In this document: piece after piece, positions 11,319-27,300 of the stretch
How positions within the stretch are numbered: the first letter of the stretch is position 1
Layout: each line of letters begins with the position of its first letter
Source of the DNA: Naganishia liquefaciens
Taxonomy: Eukaryota; Basidiomycota; Tremellomycetes; Filobasidiales; Filobasidiaceae
DNA length: 64,000 nucleotides
Assembly (NCBI GenBank): GCA_013423385.1
Contig: BLZA01000011.1
Coordinates: 371,174-435,173, forward strand
Direction: 5' to 3'
The notes under the pieces: generated by a model
Told to the model about the DNA's origin: nothing
Seen by the model: the letters and a program-made list of their open reading frames with translations, nothing else
The model's database searches: none
Position numbers and translations under genes: made by a program

Positions 11319-12078
11319 TCAGCGCCATCGCAGGCTCCTGCGCAGACCTCCCCACACCTCGTCGCGCACGTCCGCCCACCATTCCCTGATCCATCGTGCC
11401 TGACGCTCCTTGTTGGCCTCTAGCCAGTCGCGATAGAACTCGGTGAGCACTTGGTCTTTTGCTTCGTTGTACGCGGCGAGGATATTGGCTGGAGCGTCCG
11501 AAGGCGGCGCCGGCGGAAGGCGCGTCTGGAGGCGGTAGTCGAGATGCGTTTGGAACAGGGTATTCGTCACGGCCTAACAAAGGGTCCGACTACTGGCTCA
11601 GTGACCCGGTAAATTAATACGTGCATTCGCCAAGGTACATACCCAGAACTCGTGGTTCTTGGCATCCACCCGTTCTCGCCGCAACCGCCATTCCAGATCC
11701 TCGCCTATCCGTTCATCCGCGCGACTCGTATCCGTGCTGCTCTCCGCCACATTGCTGAATTCCGACGTCGAGTACGGGGACGTAGAGGCCGAAGTCGAGC
11801 TGCCAGACGACGAGGATTGAGCAGAGGCGTATCGTACCGGCCGGATGTTGGAGATTGGGTCGGATCTGGAGAATTCCGAGGTTTGTGAGATGAGGGAATG
11901 GGCAGAGTCATCTCCTTTTGACTTACGGTCCGACAAGATCTTCGCCATCTGTGCGCCCCGTTCGCGGCTTGGTACTGAGTTGTCTCTGAAGAGGGGAGAG
12001 TCCCGAGGCGTACGTCGCGGCTGATCGAGAGCGAGCGCGAAGGGCGATGCCGGTGGATCGGTACAGCGATGGGCTCAT
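11319..12078 (-). CDS. COA8: COA8/APOPT1-family cytochrome c oxidase assembly factor
   Basis: Mitochondrial protein of the COA8 (APOPT1) family, linked in animals to complex IV assembly and protection. Exons 12078-11927, 11865-11643 and 11573-11319 give 209 residues. Exon 1 codes for an Arg/Ser-rich start lacking acidic residues (about residues 1-40) that looks like a mitochondrial presequence. The family core follows: SDPISNIRPVRYA, then WRLRRERVDAKNHEFW at an intron, then a helical C-terminal part ending with several Trp and Arg. Exon 1 is short and is only seen by following the GTAAGT donor at 11926. Confidence 0.82.
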
Positions 12079-12145
12079 TTTGGTATGGCGGTTGTCAGAT
12101 TGTCTGCTCCGTCAAGCTGTCACCGATATGAGTGTGATGGATGCG

Positions 12146-12583
12146 TTATTCGATATTCGTGTCGGGTCTCACGCGACCTGACTTTGTTAGGGTGAATGGA
12201 TAGATCAAAGCTATGGTTTGCTTGAAGATGTGAGAATTGACGAGTTTCGAGTCGTCGAGTTTCGAACTTGGTTCTGGTGATCGAAGCGGAACAAGACTGG
12301 GCCAGAGTTGGCTATAAAGGCGTTCTCCATTCAGAACACTCTTAATTGCAAGCTGGCATTCATCCTCGATATCCTCGAGCATCGGTTTCAAGAGATCAGG
12401 GAAAGCTCGACAGAATTCGCTCAGGTAACGCCTCTGTGACAACGACTGAATGTTATGGAATATTGGCTCACAGCTCAGGGTAGAGGGGAGATGTCGAAGA
12501 CATCGCAATGCTGATCTGGATACGTGTCCCGAGTCGGTCGCGGTAACCTGCATGCTTACTGTGTAGCGTAAGGACCATATCAT
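12146..12583 (-). CDS. Hypothetical protein, single-exon frame (weak)
   Basis: An uninterrupted frame of 145 codons, not recognised. The middle looks protein-like (FCRAFPDLLKPMLEDIEDE, then an alternating helical stretch), but no motif or family was identified. It lies 68 bp upstream of COA8 on the same strand, at the edge of a gene-free region, in DNA of lower GC content than its left neighbours. It may instead be an exon of a lineage-specific gene, or chance. Confidence 0.3.
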   Translation of the reverse strand: MIWSLRYTVSMQVTATDSGHVSRSALRCLRHLPSTLSCEPIFHNIQSLSQRRYLSEFCRAFPDLLKPMLEDIEDECQLAIKSVLNGERLYSQLWPSLVPLRSPEPSSKLDDSKLVNSHIFKQTIALIYPFTLTKSGRVRPDTNIE

Positions 12584-14499
12584 GCGTTAACAATTACAGA
12601 TACCCCGGTGGTAGTTATCTCCGGTCGGGTGTCTGCATGGGCAGACTTGTCAGTGCGAGCTTGTGGAGTATAGCAACACTCACCAGCCACTCTATCGCGA
12701 GTCGAGACGGAGACCAGGTTTTTCATTTCATTGCAGCTTTTCTCCAAGGGAGCGAGTGCTCACCGAGAATCGACATGATTCCCACACCACGACTGGTCCC
12801 AATATGAAGCGTCGTCTGCCGTAAGATCGCCATTCCGCTACCGCATTCGGCGGCTGTCTTGGTGTTGCTGAAGCGAGCTTTGTTTCCGTCAGCAACTCCG
12901 TCAGCACTCGAAGAGCACCTGCGGCGAAGGGACTTGTCCGCTAGGATTACCATGCAGGCTTCTCAACCTTCCTCATAGCTGCCCCGGTGATGGATGCTCA
13001 GGACCCCTTTGGCTGATTTCTACAACGAGATACATCTCATTTCGCACAGAGCTTATCGGAGACGCTCCCACAAGTGAATTTGATAGTAAGAAGACACAAA
13101 GGCCGAAGAGAGTCCTGTAGAGTGACCGTAGGAAGCATATTAGGTCTCTGGGGGAAAGCCATCCGGACGCCATCACGTAGGTTATCCGTGTCAACAGAAT
13201 GGTCAACGGGCGGTCAACAAGTCGACAAGCTATTTACTAGCCGTGGGATTGAATAGCTAACCAGAGGTAAAAGCTGGAAATGCTGCTTCTGTGTGCATGA
13301 TTGTCATGCACCTCCCACATGTCTGTTGTGCACAGTATCCCGTGCCGTATAATCAATTATTATGGCATCTGAACAACAACGAGCAGATCGGTCGAGTCGT
13401 CAGAACAGAGGGCTGTTGAGCATCTAGAATTGATTACGATTGAGTTTACGAATGCACGGACCCAATTGCCGAGGTCCTACGCTAGGCTCTGGTGTCCGAG
13501 GCCAGAGGAGGCCAGAGGGCTGGAGGAGGGGCTCGTCGGAACAAAGGACAAAAGGCTGAATGTGTTGATGCACTTTCTACGTGGCTTTACCGCGCGCGCG
13601 GGAGGGCGAAATGAGCCAAGCGGGCGATACGTCACAGATGGCAGGCAGGCGCGCGCTGCTCAGCCACATACAGCCGGCAACTTTATTCTCCTGGCTGACT
13701 GATTGACCGCTCCGTGCCGTCGAGTGTAAGGAAGCATCTGTTCGAGATCCTATTGTCTGTCTGTTGTGCCGCTGCATCCGGGTGATTGCGTACAGAAGCG
13801 CGCAGCGTCGTTGTCAGACCTAGAGACCCTCTCGGCCGTGGCTGGGAACAGCAGAACCGCACCGACTCTTACGGTTCTCGACGACACGACACTCCTGAAA
13901 GCGACATCCTCTCAGACTCTCTTGGACACCTGCCTTCTCGGTAAGCCGACTTGAATTTCATTCAATGCTGCAAGCTGAACCCTCCAACTTCCCGATCACC
14001 GAGAACACAGCGACGCCTTCCTTTGGTCACCTTTAGCTCAACGCTTGATGCACGAGCCCTGCGCAAAACGATAGATGCTGAGCACCTTCGACGTGGCTTG
14101 TCACCTTTCCTCGGTTTGACATCATCAAGCATTACCGTCAACTTGCAGCATCCCGACAAGTCAGGCTGCTTCACAGCGTCACTCGACTTGCGTAAAGATT
14201 TCCTCGGGAACCCTTCCAAGCGTGTCTTAGTCAAGACACCATCATTCCAACACACTCGTTTTGTCTCGTTCTCGGACCCCTCTTCGACACCAAGTCTATC
14301 GCCAATCACATCCGAATCCTTGTATGCAAGTCTTTCCCGATTCTTCCTCAGAACACTGCTGGTGAGTTTCATGACAAAACTTCGATCCCCGCTAAACCTA
14401 TCGGGGAACATTCAGATTCCTTGTCCCTGGTCCCGTGATCGGAATCATTCACCTCGCTGGACCGCCGCTCCATCATTTTGATCCAAAACTCCAACCGAG
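12584..14499. other. Gene-free region upstream of CDC25
   Basis: About 1.9 kb with no convincing gene on either strand; likely CDC25 promoter and 5' leader. It holds a 176-codon frame (13951-14481), in the same frame as CDC25 and closed by a stop 18 bp before its start, plus a GTAAGC donor-like site near 13941 that could belong to a leader intron. Confidence 0.5.
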
Positions 14500-17471
14500 A
14501 TGGATTGCATTCCTGCCTACGAGGAATCACCATCTCTCATTCTCGAGGTAGAACCTTCATCCCAATTCGAATTCTTTCATACTTCATCTCAAAACGTTCG
14601 ATCGACTGGTTTCCTCGCCTCTTCGCCATATCGATGCGCCGCATCACCTTCTTCTTCCAGCGGGAAAGGAGACATGGATGATGAAATGGAGGAAATGGAG
14701 ATAATGAATGACGAGAAAGAGTCTCCGCGAACCTATCTCCATGCGGATGAAGATCTACCGTCGGACGTCGACCGGTCCTTCAACTCGGCCATGTCGGTCT
14801 CGGCATCGCCGTGCCCGTATCCCAGCTCGAATGGCACGACGACATCCATTTTTGGATCCTATTCGCATCGTTCCCGCAAGAGTGATGAGCGGTCTTCCCA
14901 ATCTCAAATGCTCGGTATGGCTTCCTCGATGCCTTCGCCAACGTCACAGACGGACAGGTATCAAGAGAACGAGAACGACGATGACAGTGACTATCGTCAC
15001 GCACAAGTCGAACTCTCGCCTACCGGGCACAAATACTCTGCGAAACGAGCTGGAATGATGTTCACCAACATGGCCGACGTCCCGTCCTTCTCAACAAAGG
15101 TCATGATGATGGGCAAGTCAAACACGGTACCCCTCGGCACCAAGGCTACTACATTTGGATCCACCGCGAGAACATTCGGTCGCGAATCTGGAAAGGCCAA
15201 TGTCGCGGCACCGATGGGACGCGCTGCGGTGGACGAATCCTCCAAGGGCTTAATGCTACCACCGCCTGTTCCCAATCAGGTTCGTAAAGACCCTTTCGGG
15301 GAGATGGAAATGGTTCCTTCGAACATGGGCTCGAGGATATTCACGCAAACGAAGAAGCCTAGGCCGACCAGTTCTGGCTCCTCCAGCAGACGGTCGAGCG
15401 CGAATAGCGGAAAACTCCTTTTCAGGCCGTCGCCGACTCGTATCGAAGTAAGCTATGCTGTATGATTCAAAATCCGTTACCCACGCTGATGAACGCCGCT
15501 AGTCTGCCCCTACCGTGAACACGGTAGAAAGCGGATTCGGCTCGGGCTCACCCGCCAAGGAAGGGAGCAATCCGAATTTGGCGGATGCTATGCTCCTTGA
15601 CACCCCATTCCGGCGATCTCAGGAGACGGACAGCGCAGGCGGTCTCTCTCCATCCGCTGCCGCGTTGAATCTCGCCGATGGCGACGACTTTGGAAACTTG
15701 TTCTGTGATTCGCCATCGGTGCCGGCAGGAAAGACGTTTGGCTTGGGAGGGATGCGCATGGCAGCGAAAATGACACTGGATTCTTTGACTGCGCAAGCTT
15801 CGTCGTCGCCGAGCTCGTCTGTCGATTCTCCCTCCATCGCTCGGCTCGGCCCTTCTTTGCGAGGCATGGAAAAAGCCATCTCGGTCAACGCGACCTCGGG
15901 GGGTCTCTTTGGATCTAGTGTTCGCATGGGCATGGGCGCTACAAGACGTACCCAGCCCTACAAACGGCCTCAGCTTGCCGCATTCACGGCGGTGGATGGT
16001 AGCGCCTGCAAAATCAACTCAACGGCATCGGCTCTGCCCATGCTCGAGAACAACAGCGAAATGCAGAACGGGCTCATTGCTGCTGGAAACGTTCCTTGCG
16101 AAGTGCCAAGACGCCCCAATGGTCTGGGGATGAGACGCGCCTTCTCTGTTTGTGACCAGGGAAATAATATGGATTCCAACGACGGGGATGCGACTGCTTC
16201 TAATGCCAGCAGTGGTCGGGTGCTCAGCACTATAGAAACGAGCTCTAGCTCCGCCATCCATCCCTTGATCCACGTCGGCGGCCGTCTGGCAGTAGAGCCA
16301 GGATCGGGACAACCTTTTTCGCCGTTCACCATGAATTTTGGAGCAAATGAGATGGACGGCAAGGTCTTGCCTTGTCATTCTGTCAAAGAGGACGGCCTCG
16401 TGCGAATTACTCATGACACAGTGAGTTCGTTCTCGGTTCCGTATAACGATCTCTCATGATTTTGCTTTCGAACAGTTGCGAAATCTTCTTGACGGTCATT
16501 TCGATGATCGCATGAGTGGATATCACATCATTGACTGTCGCTTCGAATACGAATACTCTGGGGGTCATATTGCCGGAGCGGTCAATGTCAATAGTACAAA
16601 TGCCATCGAGAACATGCTACTCAAGCCAGGAGCCGGAATCTACGCGGACGGCGAGAATCTTCCGGCGCCCACTCGAAGCGGTGAGGGCGATGAGAAACCG
16701 ACTGTTTTCGTCTTCCACTGCGAATTCTCAAATAAACGTGCACCAGCTATGTAAGTTGGATCTGTTGATCATTCGTCTCATGGATAGAATACTCACGTTT
16801 GGAAACCGACAGTGCCAAGTTTCTACGATCTAGGGACAGAATGCTAAACAATGAGCTGTATCCGAGGGTCCATTATCCCGAAGTGTACATCCTTGAGGGT
16901 GGTTACTGTGACTTTTACAGCAAATTTCCGGTACGGAGAATCATCTGCTCCTTTGAAGGAGCGTAAACTGACTCTGATGGTATCTGTCTTCTAGGAAAAA
17001 TGCGAACCAAGGGCTTACATCCCGATGGACGACCCACAACACGAGCAGAAGCGAGATTCCGATCTTCACGACTTTAGGAGATTCACTCGTACACGCTCGT
17101 TCACGTACGGCGAAAGTCAAAATCAAGCTGTCAGACCGTCACAGCCTTGTCCTCGGCTGACGTTCGATATATCGGGGTCAAATGCCGCTCGACGCTTATC
17201 GGGAGGAAGACATGTTGCAGAGACGTCGCGCGAAGGGTCAATGGCCTCGCCGCTGTCGAACCCAGCACATGCACGCCTCCTGACAGATGTCATGGAAAGC
17301 CCCGGAGCCGATAGCAGCGAAGGCAGCCCTTGCGCGAGACTGCTCACCTCGAGCAGTTCTAGCGGCGGTGCATTATTCGGTTCCACCAAAACTCGACTTC
17401 TCGGAAGGGCGGTCGGGCGTTCAACGTTCATGCGGACTTCCTCTTATGCCGGGGCTCCTAGCCGGGCTTGA
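14500..17471 (+). CDS. CDC25: M-phase inducer phosphatase CDC25
   Basis: Dual-specificity phosphatase that removes the inhibitory Thr/Tyr phosphates from Cdk1. Exons 14500-15447, 15503-16420, 16476-16750, 16813-16930, 16995-17471; 911 residues. The first two exons are a long disordered Ser/Thr-rich regulatory part. The rhodanese-fold catalytic domain begins in exon 3 with YHIIDCRFEYEYSGGHI and carries HCEFSNKRAP, a proper C-x5-R loop (the common form is HCEFSSERGP). ILEGGYCDFY and CEPRAYIPMDDP close the domain, followed by a Ser-rich tail. The ATG at 14500 is the first in this frame after the stop at 14479. Confidence 0.95.
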
Positions 17472-17917
17472 GTCAAAGAAGCAAAAAACACTGCCTCAAA
17501 TTCTTCTTCGCGACACCTCTCTTCTTCTGTTCTTGCCTTTGTATGCGCAACTTGGACTCCGGACATTCGTACTGTATCAATAGTGGCTCTGCTCAAGGCG
17601 ATCTCCGCCATACACGTTCGGGCTTTTCTCATTCCGGTTAACTTCTTCTGTCGGAGCATTACAGCATGTCAATAATCGCATTGTATCCATTAGTATTCAC
17701 ACGGTGAAAGGTGTACACATCATCCTATTCATTAATGGTCAAATCAGATGACGAATAATTGGGTGAACAAATTCGATCCATATGCTTGATACGACGGACA
17801 TTTCTACGATACAAGTGAAGTTTCTACATGATGTGCAAGTGCTTACTATTCTGCTGGTTTGCGGTCAAATATCCTTGATTCTGGGTAACTGTTGCATCCA
17901 AAGTCCCCGTACTGTCT
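17472..17917. other. Convergent intergenic region, CDC25/UBP15
   Basis: About 450 bp of AT-richer sequence between two convergent stops. No gene, repeat or RNA structure recognised. Confidence 0.6.
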
Positions 17918-22004
<4,087 letters not shown>

Positions 22005-22677
22005 TTTGAAGTAAATACCCCTTCGCACTGAGGCTCGCCTTCAAAGAACGATTCTGTTCCGATCCCAGTATGTTCCCAGGGAAGGACTTCTGACAAGCGG
22101 AACGGCGTGATCCTTCTTTCGGTCCGACAAATAAGCACAGGAGAATGTCAAGTGCAGAGTCGAATGATCGAATACGAGCGCGCGGGGTGACGTGTTGACG
22201 TGTTGACGTAAGTGGAAAGTGATGGGCGTGCACGCTTTGTTGTCCCCAGTGCCCTTTTCCAGCGACGCTCTATACTCTGAGCTGTTTGCAAGCGTAACAA
22301 AAGCCTAACCGCTATACCACTGCTTCACAATGTTCAGCGCTGACTACACACTACCCGATTGCCTCTCGAGCTCCGCGTCGTCACCAGAAGCGCGGCGCTT
22401 GAGAAAGCCGGTGAAGAGCGAAGGTAATGACGTGTAATTCTTAGGTAAAGAGCCATGACGTATGTATCGTACATCTGGTCGCCGAGGTGTCGAATTCGCA
22501 CTCTCGTCACTTTGTGTTGTTCTTCTCGCTACCATCTCTTGCGAGCTCGTGCCCGACGGGCTCGAATGCCTGGTGAATCCTCAAGCCAAAAGCAACTCTA
22601 TCTAGGGATGCCGTCCATGCGCGTTTTGACCCATCTCAGCACGGAATCAAGTCAAGTCAGAGAACACGAACGATGAT
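22005..22677. other. Intergenic region between UBP15 start and OPA3-like stop
   Basis: About 670 bp, probably the UBP15 promoter. A 63-codon frame on the minus strand (22344-22535) and an overlapping 40-codon one lack family features and were not called. Confidence 0.5.
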
Positions 22678-23597
22678 TCAAGACGATGCATCATTCGATA
22701 TTGACAGCACATCCTGTCCCCCGGCTGCAGATGTTCTCGACGGGTCGTACGTGTGCCAATCCTGCAGCGATAGCATGGGCGTGATCTGCGACCCATTATC
22801 CGCCTTGGCGGCGTCGTTCATCCACCCGTTTCGCGTACCAGCATCTATTACCGTTTGTATAATGCTCGACAAATGCTCGTTCCTATACCAGAGCGCGTAG
22901 CGATCGTCAGTACATGTAAAAAGCATGTCAAAGGCGATTGAATCATCTCACCTCGCTTCCGCTATCTGCGTCCGACGCATCAGTTCCTCCTCTTCCTCTT
23001 TCCACCGTTCCTTCAGCTTTGACACCTCTTCCTGCAGGCTTTCCAATTGCTCATCCACATAGTCTTTCCGCTTTGCTGTTGATCTTGAGCCTCGATATGC
23101 TTCTCCAACAATAAGACCGGCTGCAACCATGAAGAGGAAGCCTTCGGCGAGCGCGTTGGCGCCGTTCGATACAGCTCTGCGAGTTTGGCAACATCAGTAT
23201 TGGAAGGCAGGCTTAAGAGACTCTGACTAACTTTGCATCGTTCAAAGGCCGTATGTCTTTCGAGGGCACGTTCAGGAGTCCTTGACGCATTTTCGTCTCT
23301 GTCCGATGCATTCTCTAGAACGGGCCGATCAGCGCAACATTACAAGTCGCAGAGAAGGCACTTACCTGTGCTAAAGAAATGCATACATCCTTGAATGCAT
23401 CGTGTCTGCAATTATGATAGTTTGTCAACGAGCCAACCCGTCCTGACTTTGCACTCAACGCACTGAGTCGCTTGCGATTTCAGCCAATTCGCTATTGGTT
23501 TCGCTGCTGTCTGTGATGAACGCTCTCAGCGTACGAGCGCAGACACAGTTTGAGGACTTACTCTCACTGCCAAAGCGACGATTTTTGCTGAGGCCAT
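22678..23597 (-). CDS. OPA3-like mitochondrial protein
   Basis: OPA3 family, mitochondrial membrane proteins of unclear biochemical role (human OPA3 is tied to optic atrophy). Exons 23597-23562, 23510-23464, 23405-23366, 23314-23232, 23176-22952, 22882-22678; 211 residues. The N-terminus MASAKIVALAVR and KPIAN is the family signature for mitochondrial targeting. A hydrophobic segment (ALAEGFLFMVAAGLIVGEAY) follows, then a charged coiled coil (DEQLESLQEEVSKLKERW) as in other members. The last exon adds an unconserved tail. Acceptor 23511 (cacag|ACA) was chosen over one three bases downstream because it keeps the frame. Confidence 0.85.
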
Positions 23598-24313
23598 GGC
23601 TGGAGTGGGGTTTCCTGCAGAACGCGGAGAATGCGAAAAAGGTGTCCTGTCTTGTTCGGTCAGCGGCTTATGACCTCGAGCTCGTCGCGGAAAGCGTCTT
23701 GCAGAGAATAGACTTGATGCGAGCTGTTACCCAGGTCTGTAGGAAAAAAGCCAAGGATTGTCTCGCCAGCTCTCTAAAATGTTTTCTCTCAATTCAACCG
23801 CCATGCAGCTTGCTATCCCGACGCACAACTCGTTCGCTCTTTCGGTCCGCGTTCGATCACTCTTGCTGGATATCACCGCCGCTGACGTCTTGCTCCGGCA
23901 ACTTCTTCGGACCCGCGGATCTACCTCGTATTAGCTAAGGACAGGCACGTAGAATGTCGTTTAACCAGTCCAAAAAGCGCCTGGTCATGTGAGACACGCT
24001 TGGACGCCGAGGCGTAAGGCCAGCCTCTCCCGGGCTTCTGTGCGTAACTCCAGCCATCTGCCAATTTACGACATCGTCCTGAGCTGGATGGCTGAGTGAG
24101 GATCTACGCTCATTGACCTAGCCCTATACCCTGCTCCATAACTCTGACGACCCGCGCCAGTTTATCGAGACATCGCCGTGCCGACTTCACCCTGCCAAAG
24201 TCAACTCTGCTTATATCGACGTCCCTCCCTCTCCGCAGCGATACCCTGGAGTTTACCGACTGCCGTCGCCTCATCATACTATCAGAGTTGAACTCCGCGC
24301 CAACACACTCGTC
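23598..24313. other. Divergent promoter region, OPA3-like/arrestin
   Basis: About 715 bp between divergent starts. A plus-strand frame overlapping it (23495-23938) is antisense to OPA3-like exon 1 and has no family features. Confidence 0.55.
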
Positions 24314-27300
24314 ATGGCCTACCACCAAGGCATGATGGGCTCAGGTTCAGGCCTGAATATCTCTTACGCGGATTATCGTTACGAACAGCAGCACTCCGGG
24401 CCCAATGACTTGACCCTGCAACGACCGATGTATGGGGAACGTTCTCATCAGCAACAAAATGTACCGCGCCTTCGACGGCCGAAGAGTACGGGCGAGTTGG
24501 GTGGGAACATGTACGGTTCTGCTCGTTATGACGGCGACAGACGCCACGAACATTACAACGGGAATGGACAACCGCTTCAAAGCGGTCGACCCCAACAATT
24601 TCAATTTTATGATCCATCGTACATCGCAAACTACCACAACGCAAATAATCAGCGCGATGCTTCAAACTTCCCCGACTATCCTTCAACGTATAACCCTTCT
24701 GGCCAGAGGCAGAACAGCGACTTTGACCGGTTCGCGGCCCCGCAACAGCAACGGCAGCGCAGATCGATGTACGAACCCAATCCCCATCACGGAAGATATA
24801 GCCAAAGTGCAGCCCTTCCTTGGAAAATGGGCAATCCTCCAACCTCACCAGACGTTCGTCGCAGTATCGGACCGGGCATTGCAGTTCCCGGCTTCAGGTC
24901 ACAGCCGGGAACGCCGGGCACACCGTACATCCCCATCATGGAGCAAGATGATACGATTCGCACCTATGGATCGGGAGTATTTCCGCCTCGTGTGAGCGGA
25001 CCGAGGAAGCGGGCGCTGAGCGAGGGCGAAGTGCAGCTGAATCGGCAAGGAACGCTCTTGACCCCGCATGCTACGGAGAAGCGGGCATCCGCAGAACTCG
25101 GGATCATGCTGGGCTCAGGCCGGCAGAAATTGCAGAAAGGCAAACTTCTTCCCCAGGGAGAGCTCCCGATAGAGGAGAAACTCGCCAAATTGGACCAGGT
25201 CAAGCTTGAGGCGAAGAAGGGCAGGAAGGCGAGGGTGGAGGTAGATGTCATTCTGGAATCTGACGTTATGGTTGAGGGAGGAGAATTACGCGGCAGGCTT
25301 GAAGTGCGTATTCGGAAGAGCAGAAAGGGAGAGAGCCTGTGGATCGGCGCTGGAAAAGTTAGAGTTTGCGGATATGAGGGTGAGTGTCCTCGGAGGATGC
25401 AAATCATCCGTAGATTTGCTGAATCCTGTCCTTTCGCCTAGAACACTTGCACACCTCTTCGAGACATATCTTCTACCACTATCCTCATCAGTTGCCACTC
25501 TTTTCTCCTTACGACAACAGCCAACATCCGCTCTTCGCCTCGCCGCCGAATGAGGAAGGGTTCCGACTGGCTAGAGAGGGATTCCATGTTATCCCGTTCT
25601 CGGTCAGGCTCCCCGTCAAAGGAGGAGCGAAAGGCGGCTGGTTCGGCAGTCCGGTCACAGGTGTGAAATACGTTGTCGTAGGGTATGTACACGTGGCGAG
25701 AAAGCAACCTATCTGGGCTGAACTTGCTTTCCCCAAATTGATCACAGATCGATAAAGCTACACACGCCAGAGACCAAGAAGCGTTCGATCGCTCATTTCT
25801 ACCGACCCTGCGTTATCTATCCTTATGTCGTGCCGCAGCACATCTTTGGGTCGACGGAACATCCAACAGAAGTCCGCACAGAACAGGGTCTTGGATGGTC
25901 CTTGACGGGCGAGAAGGGGAAAGTCAGGGTCATCGCTGAATTGCCTAGACCGGATTGGGTGGCTGGACAAAACGTATGGATCAAGATCTTCGCCGACAAT
26001 CAAAGCCAGAAAAAGGTAGACAGTCGGGGCCTTGCAAGAGACATTCCTACTCACACCGCGTCCCTCAGATCCGCACACTCAACATAGCGCTCCTCGAACA
26101 GGTCGTCTTGTTCAAGCCGCCTGGGTCGAAGCGTGAACACGAGACGAACACTGCGGATCTTTCGCGGTATACCGCCACGCCTATGAGGAAAAAGATTTGC
26201 GAAGAGACTATCGAAGCGAGTCCCGGCGCTGGAGCTGGCTATGTTGGAGCATCTGGCTGGTGGACAGGTGTGCAGCCGGGTGAGCGAAGTCGATGGCAAG
26301 CAAGCCTTATGCTTCCAGTAAGTTTTGCTTTCCACCTCGCTTTTCCTCCGCGAGAAACTCACAGGGGTCCTTCAGTCCAAGCTCTTGTCGATCCGCCGAT
26401 CCAGACTCATCGAAGTCTGTTATATTATACGTTTAACCCTGAACAACACTATTACACTCGATGTTCCACTAAACATCATCAACTTCCTCTCAATCGATCC
26501 TCCTCCAACTCTGAACTTTTCGGTTCCCGCAAAGGATATGACCGCCACAGAAACGCGCCGCATGGAAATGGCCGTTGACTCATCCGTCCGATCCAACGAA
26601 GACTTTGGAGGCAAGCAGGCGAGATACAGTGCCACAACGGAAGAGAATAGGACCGAGTACTTGATATCCGAAAAGAGCTCTTCGAGAGCATCAAAGACAA
26701 AGTCCCAGATATTCTATCCGAGAGATCGTCAACGACTTGATTCCATCTACCAGGAAAGCGAACGACCAACACCGACGACCTCCCCGCGTCTTATGCCGGA
26801 ACCACCTTCGCCTTACAATAAGCCAAGACCCTTGTCAATATCTAGCTTGCCGGCAGAACCACCGGCATCAGGATCTTGGCCACGGAACACAAAGCGAGAA
26901 TCAAGCGCATCGTATTTCTCTGCAGTCGCTTCTCTTTCGGAAAGTGAGGATCTCACTGTGGTCGAGGCTCGCCGTCGTCAAGGCAGAAAAATGAGCTTGG
27001 CTGCGCTTACTGCGAAACCTAGGAACCCGGATGATGACGAAGGTATAGCGGCAATCGATGAACTCGATGAGTCCGACATCATCACAACGCAATCAGATAC
27101 GTTCGCACCTTCTGTCAGCCATTCGGTCGACATTGAGGAGGGCGAACCTCAAGAACTAGAAGAAGCCGAACGCGACCTGGAATATATCCGCAGAGTCTCA
27201 GCTGACCACCACGAAGCGATCTCGTTGGGACAGCAAAGCATGTTCGAACGAGATTCGGCTTCTCGATTTCTCGAACATGATCTGGACGGAGATACTCACT

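Noticed and set aside
22344-22535. 63-codon minus-strand frame and an overlapping presequence-like 40-codon frame
   Set aside because: Too short, no splice partner found, lies in the UBP15 promoter region.
23495-23938. 147-codon plus-strand frame near the OPA3-like start
   Set aside because: Overlaps conserved OPA3-like exons on the other strand and is low in recognisable structure.
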